DNA of 64,000 nucleotides from Cereibacter_A azotoformans (lineage in GTDB: Bacteria; Pseudomonadota; Alphaproteobacteria; Rhodobacterales; Rhodobacteraceae), in the NCBI RefSeq assembly GCF_003050905.1, contig NZ_QAOT01000020.1; one strand, given 5' to 3'. Made by a program: the position numbers and the translations under genes. Positions 26,082 to 34,073 of this stretch are shown one piece after another (positions within the stretch are counted from its first letter, which is position 1; each line of letters opens with the position of its first letter). Under the pieces are notes generated by a model. It was not told the DNA's origin. It ran no database searches and saw only the letters and a program-made list of their open reading frames with translations.

Positions 26082-26855
26082 TCAGGCGGTGCGCAGGAAG
26101 ACCGGCCGGTCGTCGGTCGAGAGGTCGGGTTCGAACGCATAGCCGCCCGCGCGGAAGGAGAGGATCTCCTCGGGGTGCTCGAGCCTGTTCTCGGCGATGA
26201 AACGGGCCATCGCGCCGCGGGCCCGCTTGGCCCAGAAGCTGACGATCCTGCGTTCCCCCTCGCGCTCTTCGAGGAAGACGGGCGAGATCACCGGAAGGGA
26301 CAGTGCCTCGAGATCCACGGCCGAGAAATACTCTGCCGAGGCGCAGTTGATCAGTGCGCGGGCACCCGTCTTGGTCGCGCGCTCGTTCAGGGCGAGGGCG
26401 ATCCGGTCGCCCCAGAACTCGTAGAGGCTGACCCCTCGCGCGGTCTTGAGCCGGGTCCCCATCTCCAGCCGGTGCGGCTGGATCAGGTCGAGCGGTCGCA
26501 GCAGGCCATAGAGCCCCGAGAGGATGCAGACCCGGTCCTGCGCCCAGCGAAGCGCATCCTCGTCCAGCGTCCGCGCCTCGAGGCCGGTATAGGTGTCGCC
26601 GTCGAAGAGCGCGAGCGCCGGAACGGCTGCCGTTCGCGCTTCGTGAAATTCCGCAAATCGCGCGACGTTCAGCCGGGCCAGCGGCTCGGAGATATGCATG
26701 AGCCGGCGCAGGTCCGCGGCGGTCAGCCCGCGGGCCACCGCCGCCAGTTCGTCGGCCTCGTTCTGAAACCACGGAGAGGTGGGCGAGAGGCCGCGCGGCA
26801 GATCCAGCCGGGGCCGCGCCGCGAGGCGCTTTGCGGGCGACAGGACGGTGAGCAT
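26082..26855 (-). CDS. yaaA: YaaA family peroxide-stress protein (DUF328)
   Basis: The 257-residue protein begins MLTVLSPAKRL and contains ALFDGDTYTGLEA and LYGLLRPLDLIQPHRLEMG, the conserved YaaA blocks. In E. coli YaaA limits free iron and damage during H2O2 stress, and it binds DNA. The usual family length is about 255. Its start codon shares one base with the recQ stop (TGATG), so the two are translationally coupled, a plausible stress/DNA-repair pair. It converges on the kinase gene. Confidence 0.9.
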   Translation of the reverse strand: MLTVLSPAKRLAARPRLDLPRGLSPTSPWFQNEADELAAVARGLTAADLRRLMHISEPLARLNVARFAEFHEARTAAVPALALFDGDTYTGLEARTLDEDALRWAQDRVCILSGLYGLLRPLDLIQPHRLEMGTRLKTARGVSLYEFWGDRIALALNERATKTGARALINCASAEYFSAVDLEALSLPVISPVFLEEREGERRIVSFWAKRARGAMARFIAENRLEHPEEILSFRAGGYAFEPDLSTDDRPVFLRTA

Positions 26856-28900
26856 CAGGCCTCGCGCAGCACGTCGAGGAAGGCGTCGCCGAACCGCTCC
26901 ATCTTCTGGGCGCCCAGATCGCCGACGCGGTCGAGATCCGCCAGCGTCGAGGGCCGCGCCTCGGCGATCCGGCGCAGCGTGCTCTGCGGCAGGCTCATGG
27001 GCTTGCCCGTTCCGTCCTCGCCCCGCATCAGCGCGACCTGAACCTCGGCCAGCCGGTCGAACAGCTCGGCCGAGTTGCGCCCTGCGAGGCGGCGGCGCTG
27101 GGGATGCATGGCGGCCTCGGCCTCGCCGGTGATGACTTCAAGGAAGGTCGCGCCGTAACTGTCCAGCTTCTTGGCGCCGACCCCCGTGATGCCGGCCATG
27201 TCATCCAGGCTCTGCGGGCGGCGCTCGGCCATCTCGATCAGGGTTCGGTCGGTGAAGATCACATAGGCCGGCACGCCCGCGGCCTCGGCCAGCGCCCGGC
27301 GCTTGGCTTTCAGCGCGGAGAGAAGTGGCGCATCCTCTTCCGAGACCAGCGCGCGGGCCTGCGGCCGTGCCGCGGCGGATTTCACCGTGTCGCGGCGGAG
27401 CGTGATCTGCTCCTCGCCGCGCAGGATGGGGCGCGCGGCCTCGGTCATCTTCAGCGCGCCGTGGCGTTCGGTGTCGGGGCGCACGAGGTCGCGCCCCATC
27501 ATCTGCCGGAACACCGCCTCCCACGCCGGGCGGGACAGATCGCGGCCGACCGAAAAGGTGGGAAGCTGGTCGTGCCCACGGTCGCGCACCTTCTGGGTCG
27601 CATTGCCGGTCAGGATGTCGATCAGATGGCCGGTCCCGAACCATTCGCCCGTGCGCAGGATCGCCGAGAGCGCCTTGCGCACGGGCTCGGTCGCGTCGAA
27701 CAGCTCGGCCGGACGCTCGCAGAGATCGCAGGTGCCGCAGGGCTGCGACGCCTCGCCGAAATAGCCGAGCAGAACCTGCCGCCGGCAGCCGGTGGCCTCG
27801 GCCAGCCCCAGAAGCGCGTTCAGCCGGGCGTGATCGGCGGCCTTGCGGTCGGGCGGGGCCAGCCCCTCGTCGATCTGGGCGCGGCGCAGGCGGATGTCGT
27901 CGGGTCCGTAGATGGTCAGCGTCTCGGCCGGGGCGCCGTCGCGGCCGGCGCGGCCGATCTCCTGGTAATAGCTCTCGATCGACTTGGGCAGGTCGGCATG
28001 GGCCACCCAGCGGATGTCCGGCTTGTCGATCCCCATCCCGAAGGCCACCGTCGCCACCACGATCAGCCCGTCCTCCTGCTGGAAGCGGATCTCGACGGCG
28101 CGGCGATCGTCGGCCTCCATCCCGCCGTGGTAGTGGCAGGCGGAATGGCCCGCCTCGCGCAGCGCCTGGGCGAGCGTCTCGGTCTTGGCCCGCGTCGCGC
28201 AATAGACGATGCCCGAGCGGCCCTTGCGGGCGGCCGCGAAGGACAGGATCTGCTGCCGAGGGCTCGACTTGACGGCGAAGGCGAGGTGGATGTTCGGCCG
28301 GTCGAAGCCGCGCAGGAACGTCGCGGGAGGCGCGCCGTCGAAGAGGCGCGCGACGATCTCTTCCTGCGTCTCGGCGTCGGCCGTCGCGGTGAAGGCCGCA
28401 AGTGGCACGTCGAGCGCGCGGCGCAATTCGCCGATGCGCAGGTAGTCGGGGCGGAAGTCGTGTCCCCACTGGCTGACGCAATGGGCCTCGTCCACCGCGA
28501 TGAGGCTGACGCCCACCCGACGCAGCAGCGCGAAGGCGCCTGCCGAGGCGAGCCGCTCGGGCGCCATGTAGAGCAGCTTGATCCGGCCCTCGTCGAGCGC
28601 CCGGAACACCTCGTCCGTCTCGGCCTCGGTGTTGCCCGAGGTCAGGGCGCCCGCCTCGACCCCCGCCTCGCGCAGCGAGCGCACCTGGTCGCGCATCAGC
28701 GCGATCAATGGCGAGACGACGAGCGTCACCCCCTCGCGGCAGAGCGCGGGCAACTGGTAGCAGAGCGACTTGCCGCCCCCCGTGGGCATGATGGCGAGCG
28801 TGTTGCGACCGGCGCGCACGGCCTGCACGATCTCTTCCTGCCCCGGACGGAAGTCGGGGAAGCCAAAGACGGAATGGAGAAGGTCACGCGGCGCCGGCAT
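26855..28900 (-). CDS. recQ: ATP-dependent DNA helicase RecQ with two HRDC domains
   Basis: RecQ is a 3'-5' helicase acting in recombination and fork repair. Motif I is MPTGGGKSLCYQLPAL, motif II is DEAHCVSQWGHDFRP, and motif VI lies around QEIGRAGRDG. The RQC zinc-binding cysteines are in CRRQVLLGYFG and CGTCDLC. The 681-residue length exceeds E. coli RecQ (about 610) because two HRDC-like modules follow in tandem: AKRRALAEAAGVPAYVIF to GAKKLDSYG, then RLAEVQVALMRGEDGTGKP to GAQKMERFG. yaaA follows with a one-base overlap. Confidence 0.93.
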   Translation of the reverse strand: MPAPRDLLHSVFGFPDFRPGQEEIVQAVRAGRNTLAIMPTGGGKSLCYQLPALCREGVTLVVSPLIALMRDQVRSLREAGVEAGALTSGNTEAETDEVFRALDEGRIKLLYMAPERLASAGAFALLRRVGVSLIAVDEAHCVSQWGHDFRPDYLRIGELRRALDVPLAAFTATADAETQEEIVARLFDGAPPATFLRGFDRPNIHLAFAVKSSPRQQILSFAAARKGRSGIVYCATRAKTETLAQALREAGHSACHYHGGMEADDRRAVEIRFQQEDGLIVVATVAFGMGIDKPDIRWVAHADLPKSIESYYQEIGRAGRDGAPAETLTIYGPDDIRLRRAQIDEGLAPPDRKAADHARLNALLGLAEATGCRRQVLLGYFGEASQPCGTCDLCERPAELFDATEPVRKALSAILRTGEWFGTGHLIDILTGNATQKVRDRGHDQLPTFSVGRDLSRPAWEAVFRQMMGRDLVRPDTERHGALKMTEAARPILRGEEQITLRRDTVKSAAARPQARALVSEEDAPLLSALKAKRRALAEAAGVPAYVIFTDRTLIEMAERRPQSLDDMAGITGVGAKKLDSYGATFLEVITGEAEAAMHPQRRRLAGRNSAELFDRLAEVQVALMRGEDGTGKPMSLPQSTLRRIAEARPSTLADLDRVGDLGAQKMERFGDAFLDVLREA

Positions 28901-28957
28901 GTCGGAATCCGGTAGGGTCCGGCGCGGTGGCCGGACCGGCAGGTGCGAAGGGGCAGG

Positions 28958-29245
28958 TCAGTAGAAGGCGGCCATGTTGTTCCGAAGCACGATCTGCAGC
29001 GCATAGATCGCGACCAGCACGATCAGCGGTGCCAGATCGAGGCCCCCCATCGAGGGCAGGATCCGCCGGACCTGCGAATAGATCGGCTCGAGCAGGCGGC
29101 TCAGCCCGTCCCAGATCTGGCCGACGAGCGGCTGGCGCAGGTTCAGCACCTCGAAGTTGATGAGCCAGCTCATGATGATGTGCACGAAGATGATGAACTT
29201 CGCGATGTCGAGGATCAGCATCAGGATCTGGAAGAGGGATATCAT
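28958..29245 (-). CDS. YggT family integral membrane protein
   Basis: The 95-residue protein has two hydrophobic segments (FQILMLILDIAKFIIFVHII and LAPLIVLVAIYALQIVL) flanking a conserved polar loop, WLINFEVLNLRQPLVGQIWD and LEPIYSQVRRILPSMGGLD. This is the YggT/Ycf19 pattern. YggT proteins are linked to cell envelope, osmotic tolerance or division, with no settled molecular function. The ATG at 29245 is preferred because AAGGA lies seven bases upstream; a GTG at 29260 would precede that site. It lies 57 nt upstream of recQ on the same strand. Confidence 0.85.
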   Translation of the reverse strand: MISLFQILMLILDIAKFIIFVHIIMSWLINFEVLNLRQPLVGQIWDGLSRLLEPIYSQVRRILPSMGGLDLAPLIVLVAIYALQIVLRNNMAAFY

Positions 29246-29374
29246 GGACGCATCCTTCACGGGAAATCACTCAGACAGGTATAGACGGGCCCGGCAAAGG
29301 GCAACCTCGTTCCGCAGCGTCGCGGCTTGACGACCTGGTGAGGACATAGCACCCAAGGCGTGAAGGAGTGATTG

Positions 29375-29902
29375 ATGTATCCTTACCTCCGCCTTTTCAT
29401 GGAGATGCGCCGCACGCGCGATCTCGCGCCGCTGCCCGTTCTGGGCACGCACCGTTCCTCGCACCGCTGCCTGCCCTGGGATCTCGATCCCTGGCGCGAG
29501 CTGAACAACGGCCGGACGCTGACGCTCTTCGATCTCGGGCGGTTGCCGCTGATCCACCGGACCGGAATGGCGCGCGCCTGCGCCGCCAGGGGCTGGGGCC
29601 TGACGGTGGCGGGCAGCTCGTTGCGCTATCGGCGGCGGATCGTGCTGATGGACCGGCTCGACATGGTGAGCCGCTGTCTCGGCTGGGACGAGCGGTTCTT
29701 CTACATCGAGCAGAGCCTCTGGCGAAAGGGCGACTGCACGAGCCACATGCTGCTGCGCGCGGCGGTGACCTCGCCCGCGGGGATCGTCCCGCCGACCGAG
29801 GTGGCGGCGCTGCTCGAGGCCGACGAGAGTCCTCCCCTGCCGGACTGGGTGACGGCCTGGATCGAGGCGGATGCGACACGGCCCTGGCCGCCGACCCACT
29901 GA
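29375..29902 (+). CDS. Thioesterase-superfamily (hot-dog fold) protein
   Basis: The 175-residue protein resembles the 4HBT_2 acyl-CoA thioesterase group. The core is LPWDLDPWRELNNGRTLTLF, where the DxDxxxHxNN-type region reads DLDPWRELNNG, then VAGSSLRYRRRIVLMDRLDM and a C-terminal WIEAD segment. Substrate is unknown. The usual catalytic Asp is likely one of the two in WDLDPW. AAGGAG lies six bases before the ATG at 29375; a TTG at 29372 is also in frame. The next gene, a transporter, starts 67 nt downstream. Confidence 0.7.
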   Translation: MYPYLRLFMEMRRTRDLAPLPVLGTHRSSHRCLPWDLDPWRELNNGRTLTLFDLGRLPLIHRTGMARACAARGWGLTVAGSSLRYRRRIVLMDRLDMVSRCLGWDERFFYIEQSLWRKGDCTSHMLLRAAVTSPAGIVPPTEVAALLEADESPPLPDWVTAWIEADATRPWPPTH

Positions 29903-29969
29903 GCGGCCGACGATCGCTTGCGCCACGGCGACATTTCGGGCTTGATCCGCGCGATCCGTCGGAGGGGCC

Positions 29970-31340
29970 ATGGCACGCGGAAACAAGCGCATCTGGGGCT
30001 GGTATTTCTTCGACTGGGCAAGCCAGCCTTACAACACGCTGCTGCTGACCTTCGTCTTCGCGCCCTATTTCGCCGAAGTGGCGCGGGCCCGCTTTGTCGC
30101 GGACGGCATGGATCCGTCGGCCGCCGGCGCGGCCGCGCAGTCGCTGTGGGCGACGGGCCTTGGCTCTGCCAGCCTCGTCGTGGCCCTTCTTGCGCCGCTG
30201 CTCGGGGCGGTGGCGGATGCGGGCGGCCGCAGGCTCGTGTGGATCTGGGGCTTTTCCGCCTTCTACCTCGTGGGCTCGGCCGGCCTCTGGGCCCTGACGC
30301 CGGGCGGAGACGCCCTCATCTGGGCCTTGGCCTGCTTCGGGCTTGGCTTCGTGGGGATGGAGTTTGCCACCATCTTCACCAACGCGCTGCTGCCCGCGCT
30401 CGGGCCGCGGGACCGGATCGGCGAGATCTCGGGATCGGGCTTTGCCTTCGGCTATCTCGGCGGCGTGCTGTCGCTGGCCCTCATGCTTCTGTTCTTTGCC
30501 GAAAGCGCCAGCACCGGCCGGACGCTGATCGGACTGCCGCCGGCCTTCGGCCTCGATCCGGCGCTGCGCGAGGGAACGCGGGCGGTCGGGCCGTTCACGG
30601 CGGTCTGGTATCTGCTCTTCATGCTGCCCTTCTTCCTCTGGGTGAAGGAGCCACCCGCCCAGCCGCGCCGCATGAGCCTCGGGGCAGGCCTGGCCTCGCT
30701 TCGCGGCTTTCTGATGAGCCTGCCGCGGAGGCGCAGCCTGTCGGCCTATCTCGGCTCGTCGCTGCTCTACCGCGACGCGCTGAATGCGCTCTACGGCTTT
30801 GGCGGGGTCTATGCCTCGGGCGTGCTGGGTTGGAGCATCATCCAGATCGGGGTCTTCGGAGTGGTGGGGGCGGTGACGGCCACCGTCGCCTCGTGGCTCG
30901 GAGGGCACGCCGACCGGCGCTGGGGCCCGAAGCCCGTCATCGCCACCTGCATCCTGCTTCTCTGCACCACCTGCATCCTCATCGTCGCCACCTCGCGCGA
31001 CAGCCTCTTCGGCCAGCCGCTGCCCGAGGGCTCGCGCCTGCCGGACCAGATCTTCTTCCTCTGCGGTGCGCTGATCGGCGGGGCCGGGGGGGCGCTTCAG
31101 GCGGCGAGCCGGACGATGATGGCCCGCCACACCACATCCGAGCGCGCGACCGAGGCTTTCGGCCTCTATGCGCTGTCGGGCAAGGTCACGAGTTTCCTCG
31201 CCCCGCTGCTGATCGCGATCGCGACCAGCCTCAGCGGATCGCAGCGCGTGGGGATCGCTCCTCTGATCGTGCTCTTCCTTGCGGGGCTCGTTCTGCTAGT
31301 CTGGGTTAAACCGGAAGGCGAACAGCGGGCAGTGACATGA
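29970..31340 (+). CDS. MFS transporter, UMF1 (Atg22-like) family
   Basis: The 456-residue protein has about 12 hydrophobic segments. It begins with the UMF1-type sequence NKRIWGWYFFDWASQPYNTL, and has the loop motif GAVADAGGRR after helix 2. Family members are putative effluxers related to the yeast vacuolar amino-acid exporter Atg22; substrates of bacterial forms are unknown. GGAGG sits four bases before the start. The stop overlaps the mepA start by 4 nt, which links it to a wall hydrolase and makes export or uptake of wall-derived compounds a possibility. Confidence 0.85.
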   Translation: MARGNKRIWGWYFFDWASQPYNTLLLTFVFAPYFAEVARARFVADGMDPSAAGAAAQSLWATGLGSASLVVALLAPLLGAVADAGGRRLVWIWGFSAFYLVGSAGLWALTPGGDALIWALACFGLGFVGMEFATIFTNALLPALGPRDRIGEISGSGFAFGYLGGVLSLALMLLFFAESASTGRTLIGLPPAFGLDPALREGTRAVGPFTAVWYLLFMLPFFLWVKEPPAQPRRMSLGAGLASLRGFLMSLPRRRSLSAYLGSSLLYRDALNALYGFGGVYASGVLGWSIIQIGVFGVVGAVTATVASWLGGHADRRWGPKPVIATCILLLCTTCILIVATSRDSLFGQPLPEGSRLPDQIFFLCGALIGGAGGALQAASRTMMARHTTSERATEAFGLYALSGKVTSFLAPLLIAIATSLSGSQRVGIAPLIVLFLAGLVLLVWVKPEGEQRAVT

Positions 31341-32221
31341 TGCGCATCCTCTCTTTCATCCTCGCCATGGGGATGGCGACCGCCGCTCAGGCCGAACCGA
31401 AGGCGAACCAGCTCTTCGGCGCGCAGACGGCCGCCTCGCGGCAGGCACCGATGCCGATCGGCAGCTACAACCGGGGCTGCGCGGCGGGCCTGGTGCAGAT
31501 GCCCGAGAGCGGGCCGACCTGGCAGGTGATGCGCCTGTCGCGCAACCGCGCGTGGGGCCATCCCGAGATGATCGAGTTCCTTCAGGCGCTGTCGGTCGCG
31601 GCCCGGCAGATCGGCTGGGCGGGGCTCTATATCGGCGACATCAGCCAGCCGCGGGGCGGGCCGATGACGTCGGGCCATGCCAGCCACCAGATCGGTCTGG
31701 ATGCCGATGTCTGGATGCTGCCGCCGCGCCGGCTCGATCTCACGGTGGCGGACCGCGAACGGATCTCGTCGATCCCCGTCCGTTCGGCCGATCAGCGGAG
31801 CGTCACCGCCAACTGGAGCCGGGCGCACCACACGCTCCTGCGCTCGGCCGCGTCGGATGACCGGGTGGACCGGATCTTCGTGGCCGCCGCGGTGAAGCTC
31901 GAGATGTGCCGGACCGCGACCCGCGCCGACCGGGCGTGGCTGCAGAAGATCCGGCCGGTTCCCGGCCATGACACGCATTTCCACATCCGGCTGAAATGCC
32001 CGAGGGGCGCCGTCGCCTGTCAGACGCAGACACCCACGGTGGCCGATCTCTCCAAGGGCGGCGACGGCTGCGACGAAACGCTGACCTGGTGGGTGACCGA
32101 CTATCTGGACCCGCCCAAGACGCCGCCGCAGAGGCCAAGCGGCCCGCGGCCGAAGGGCGCGCGCGACTTCACCCTGTCGGATCTGCCGGCCCAATGCCGC
32201 GAAGTTCTCGCATCGCGCTGA
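31337..32221 (+). CDS. mepA: Penicillin-insensitive murein endopeptidase
   Basis: The 294-residue periplasmic enzyme of the LAS metallopeptidase fold (M74) cleaves D-Ala-DAP cross-links in peptidoglycan. A signal peptide (MMRILSFILAMGMATAAQA) is followed by GSYNRGC and the zinc-binding motif GHASHQIGLDADVW. The second ligand motif is HDTHFHIRLKCP. Conserved cysteines suggest disulfides, as in E. coli MepA. The C-terminal 28 nt overlap the next gene. It belongs to the same overlapping run as the UMF1 transporter and the phytase-like gene. Confidence 0.93.
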   Translation: MMRILSFILAMGMATAAQAEPKANQLFGAQTAASRQAPMPIGSYNRGCAAGLVQMPESGPTWQVMRLSRNRAWGHPEMIEFLQALSVAARQIGWAGLYIGDISQPRGGPMTSGHASHQIGLDADVWMLPPRRLDLTVADRERISSIPVRSADQRSVTANWSRAHHTLLRSAASDDRVDRIFVAAAVKLEMCRTATRADRAWLQKIRPVPGHDTHFHIRLKCPRGAVACQTQTPTVADLSKGGDGCDETLTWWVTDYLDPPKTPPQRPSGPRPKGARDFTLSDLPAQCREVLASR

Positions 32222-33087
32222 TCGCGGCGATCGTCGGGGGGCTTGCGCTGGGCGGCAGCGCGGGCAGCCCAGGCGACGACCGCTTCACGAGCTTTTCCTG
32301 GAGCAAGGAGGACCCGCTCTTCGGCGGGTTCTCGGCCATCGAGATGGCGGACGACGGTCTGTCGCTCACGCTCCTGTCCGACCGGGGCAGCTGGACCCGC
32401 GGCCAGGTGCGGCGCGACGCGAGCGGCCGGATCACCGGCATCGAGACCGACCCGATGCGGATGCTGCGCGGCCGGGGCGAGGCGCCGCTGGCCCGCCGTC
32501 GCAGCGACAGCGAGGGCCTGGCCATTGCCCGCGACGGCACCGCCTATGTGTCGTTCGAGGGCGCCGCGCGCGTGTTGCGCTATCGCGACCTTGCGGGGCC
32601 GGCCGAGAACCTGCCCGTGCATCCGGATTTCCAGCTGATGCAGAACAACAGCGCGCTCGAGGCGCTGGCGATCGACGCAACGGGCGCGCTCTACACATTG
32701 CCCGAACGGTCGGGGCGCCTGAACCGGCCGTTCCCGGTCTATCGCTTCGACGGATGCGAGTGGACGCAGCCCTTCGACCTGCCGCGCCGCGGGCCTTATC
32801 TCGCCGTGGGGGCCGATTTCGGACCCGACGGCCGGTTCTACCTGCTCGAGCGCAACTTCCGGGGATTCCTCGGCTTTGCCAGCCGGGTGCGGCGCTTCGA
32901 GTTCGGGCCTCAGGGGGTTGTGTCGGAGGAGGTCCTGTTCGAGACGCCCTCGGGCCGCTACGACAACCTCGAAGGCATTTCGGTCTGGCAGGAGCCGGGC
33001 GGCGGGATCGTCGTGAGCATGGTCTCGGACGACAATTTCCTGTTCGTGCAGCGGACGGAAGTGGTCGAGGTCCGACTCCCGGATTGA
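32194..33087 (+). CDS. Phytase-like esterase domain protein (exported)
   Basis: The 297-residue protein has an N-terminal signal (RIALIAAIVGGLALGGSAGS). The body fits the esterase-like activity of phytase family (Phytase-like, beta-propeller): FSAIEMADDGLSLTLLSDRG, SEGLAIARDGTAYVSFEG and RYDNLEGISVW are typical conserved blocks. Whether it hydrolyses phosphate esters is not shown by the sequence. The start at 32194 lies inside the end of mepA in another frame (28-nt overlap), so translation is probably coupled. A much longer in-frame extension to 31996 is an artefact of mepA. Confidence 0.7.
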   Translation: MPRSSRIALIAAIVGGLALGGSAGSPGDDRFTSFSWSKEDPLFGGFSAIEMADDGLSLTLLSDRGSWTRGQVRRDASGRITGIETDPMRMLRGRGEAPLARRRSDSEGLAIARDGTAYVSFEGAARVLRYRDLAGPAENLPVHPDFQLMQNNSALEALAIDATGALYTLPERSGRLNRPFPVYRFDGCEWTQPFDLPRRGPYLAVGADFGPDGRFYLLERNFRGFLGFASRVRRFEFGPQGVVSEEVLFETPSGRYDNLEGISVWQEPGGGIVVSMVSDDNFLFVQRTEVVEVRLPD

Positions 33088-33168
33088 CAGGCCGCCCTTC
33101 GGGGCTGTAGGCCGCGCTGTCCCCCGACGGGGGCCAAGTCTCCGCGACCTTGTCAAAACGGAACCGAC

Positions 33169-33795
33169 ATGACCCGCAGCCTGATCCCCGCCATCCTGGC
33201 GATGGCCGCCATCGTGGTGGCCTCGAACATCCTCGTGCAGTTCCTGTTCGGCCAGTGGCTGACCTGGGGCGCCTTCACCTATCCGCTCGCCTTCCTCGTG
33301 ACCGACCTGACGAACCGCCTGCAGGGCGCGGCCGCCGCGCGGCGTGTGGTGCTGGCGGGCTTCGCCACCGGCATCCTCTGCTCGCTGATCGGCACGCAGA
33401 TCATGGGCGAGTTCGGCCCGCTGGTCACGCTGCGCATCGCGCTGGCCTCGGGGCTCGCCTTCCTCGTGGCGCAGATGCTGGACGTGACGCTGTTCGACCG
33501 GCTGCGCCATTCGCGCCGCTGGTGGCGGGCGCCGCTGACCTCGACCCTCGTCGGCTCGAGCCTCGACACGCTGATCTTCTTCGGGGTCGCCTTCTCGGCC
33601 TCGCTCGTCTGGCTGGAGCCGGGCAGCGATGTGTCATGGGCGAACGAGATCCTGCCGCTTCTGGGGGCCGGCCCCGAGGCTCCGCTCTGGCTGTCGCTGG
33701 CCGTTGCGGACTGGTCCGTCAAACTTCTGCTCGCTTTGGTGGCACTTCTGCCTTTCCGCGTAATTGTCAGGCGGATGACCGCAGAGGTTGCGTAA
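33169..33795 (+). CDS. yhhQ: Queuosine precursor transporter (YhhQ/VUT family)
   Basis: The 208-residue membrane protein has about six helices and the family blocks YPLAFLVTDLTNRLQG and FLVAQMLDVTLFDRLRH, plus SLDTLIFFGVAFSAS. YhhQ proteins import queuine or preQ0/preQ1 for tRNA modification. The upstream 81 nt hold a small CCCCC-GAC-GGGGG hairpin, but I do not recognise a preQ1 riboswitch. The gene ends eight bases before the -35 box of the next transcription unit. Confidence 0.88.
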   Translation: MTRSLIPAILAMAAIVVASNILVQFLFGQWLTWGAFTYPLAFLVTDLTNRLQGAAAARRVVLAGFATGILCSLIGTQIMGEFGPLVTLRIALASGLAFLVAQMLDVTLFDRLRHSRRWWRAPLTSTLVGSSLDTLIFFGVAFSASLVWLEPGSDVSWANEILPLLGAGPEAPLWLSLAVADWSVKLLLALVALLPFRVIVRRMTAEVA

Positions 33796-33802
33796 TCATC
33801 AT

Positions 33803-33830
33803 TTGACAAACACCAGATCTGTGCCACCTT
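33803..33830 (+). promoter_or_regulatory. Promoter of the small unit at 33.84-34.03 kb
   Basis: A consensus TTGACA (33803-33808) is followed by 16 nt and CACCTT (33825-33830), which keeps the A at position 2 and T at position 6 of the -10. Transcription would begin near 33837, leaving a leader of about 30 nt before the tiny ORF. Confidence 0.5.
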
Positions 33831-33866
33831 CCTCTCATCGGCAACCATTTGAAAGGAGGTGATCCA

Positions 33867-33923
33867 GTGTCTAGAGTGATATTGGAGAGACGTGTCGGGA
33901 CAGCTTGCGGGGGTGTTTTCTGA
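33867..33923 (+). CDS. 18-codon ORF with a maximal Shine-Dalgarno
   Basis: GTG at 33867 opens a peptide MSRVILERRVGTACGGVF and stops at TGA 33921-33923. GGAGG is seven bases upstream and sits within a 17-nt complement to the 16S rRNA 3' terminus, far more than the usual 4-6 nt. The peptide is basic in the middle (ERR) with one Cys and no hydrophobic segment. I know no family for it. Coding status rests only on the ribosome site, spacing and isolation; codon statistics cannot be judged at this length. Confidence 0.45.
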   Translation: MSRVILERRVGTACGGVF

Positions 33924-33992
33924 GGGCAGCCCCTCCTAAAACGCACCGGAAGTTGGGCTAGCTCCTAACTGGCTCATCTCCTTGGATCTCGG

Positions 33993-34027
33993 AAAGGGTC
34001 GCCAGCCTTGGCGACCCTTTCTCTGTT
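33993..34027 (+). terminator. Strong intrinsic terminator upstream of arfB
   Basis: A perfect 12-bp stem, AAAGGGTCGCCA (33993-34004) with TGGCGACCCTTT (34009-34020), closes a GCCT loop and is followed by CTCTGTT. It ends the small unit and lies 47 nt before arfB. Confidence 0.85.
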
Positions 34028-34073
34028 GGCCGGGGCCGTTGCGGCGGGCCGGCCGCCGCGGTAGGCCCCTCTC

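Larger units (their letters stand above)
33837..34027 (+). ncRNA. Candidate small RNA / short mRNA carrying a 17-nt match to the 16S 3' end
   Basis: A transcript of about 190 nt is bounded by a TTGACA promoter and a strong terminator, independent of the flanking yhhQ and arfB genes. Bases 33851-33867 (GAAAGGAGGTGATCCAG) are the exact complement of the last bases of 16S rRNA as I recall them for this group (CTGGATCACCTCCTTTC). The seven-base GGAGG-to-GTG spacing opens an 18-codon ORF. CCTCCT (33932-33937) just after its stop could pair with the Shine-Dalgarno. A further weak hairpin spans about 33951-33970. I do not recognise an RNA family. It could be a dual-function RNA, a leader for arfB, or simply a very short mRNA. 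Confidence 0.5.

Noticed and set aside
33088..33168. preQ1 riboswitch before the queuosine-precursor transporter
   Set aside because: Only a short CCCCC/GGGGG stem is present; the A-rich tail and aptamer consensus of known preQ1 classes are absent.
33851..33867. Antisense fragment of a 16S rRNA gene
   Set aside because: Only the last 17 nt match; flanking sequence on both sides does not resemble 16S or the spacer.
33837..34027. tmRNA or permuted two-piece tmRNA gene
   Set aside because: There is no tRNA-like acceptor, no CCA end and no tag sequence ending in ALAA; the length and promoter/terminator layout also do not fit.
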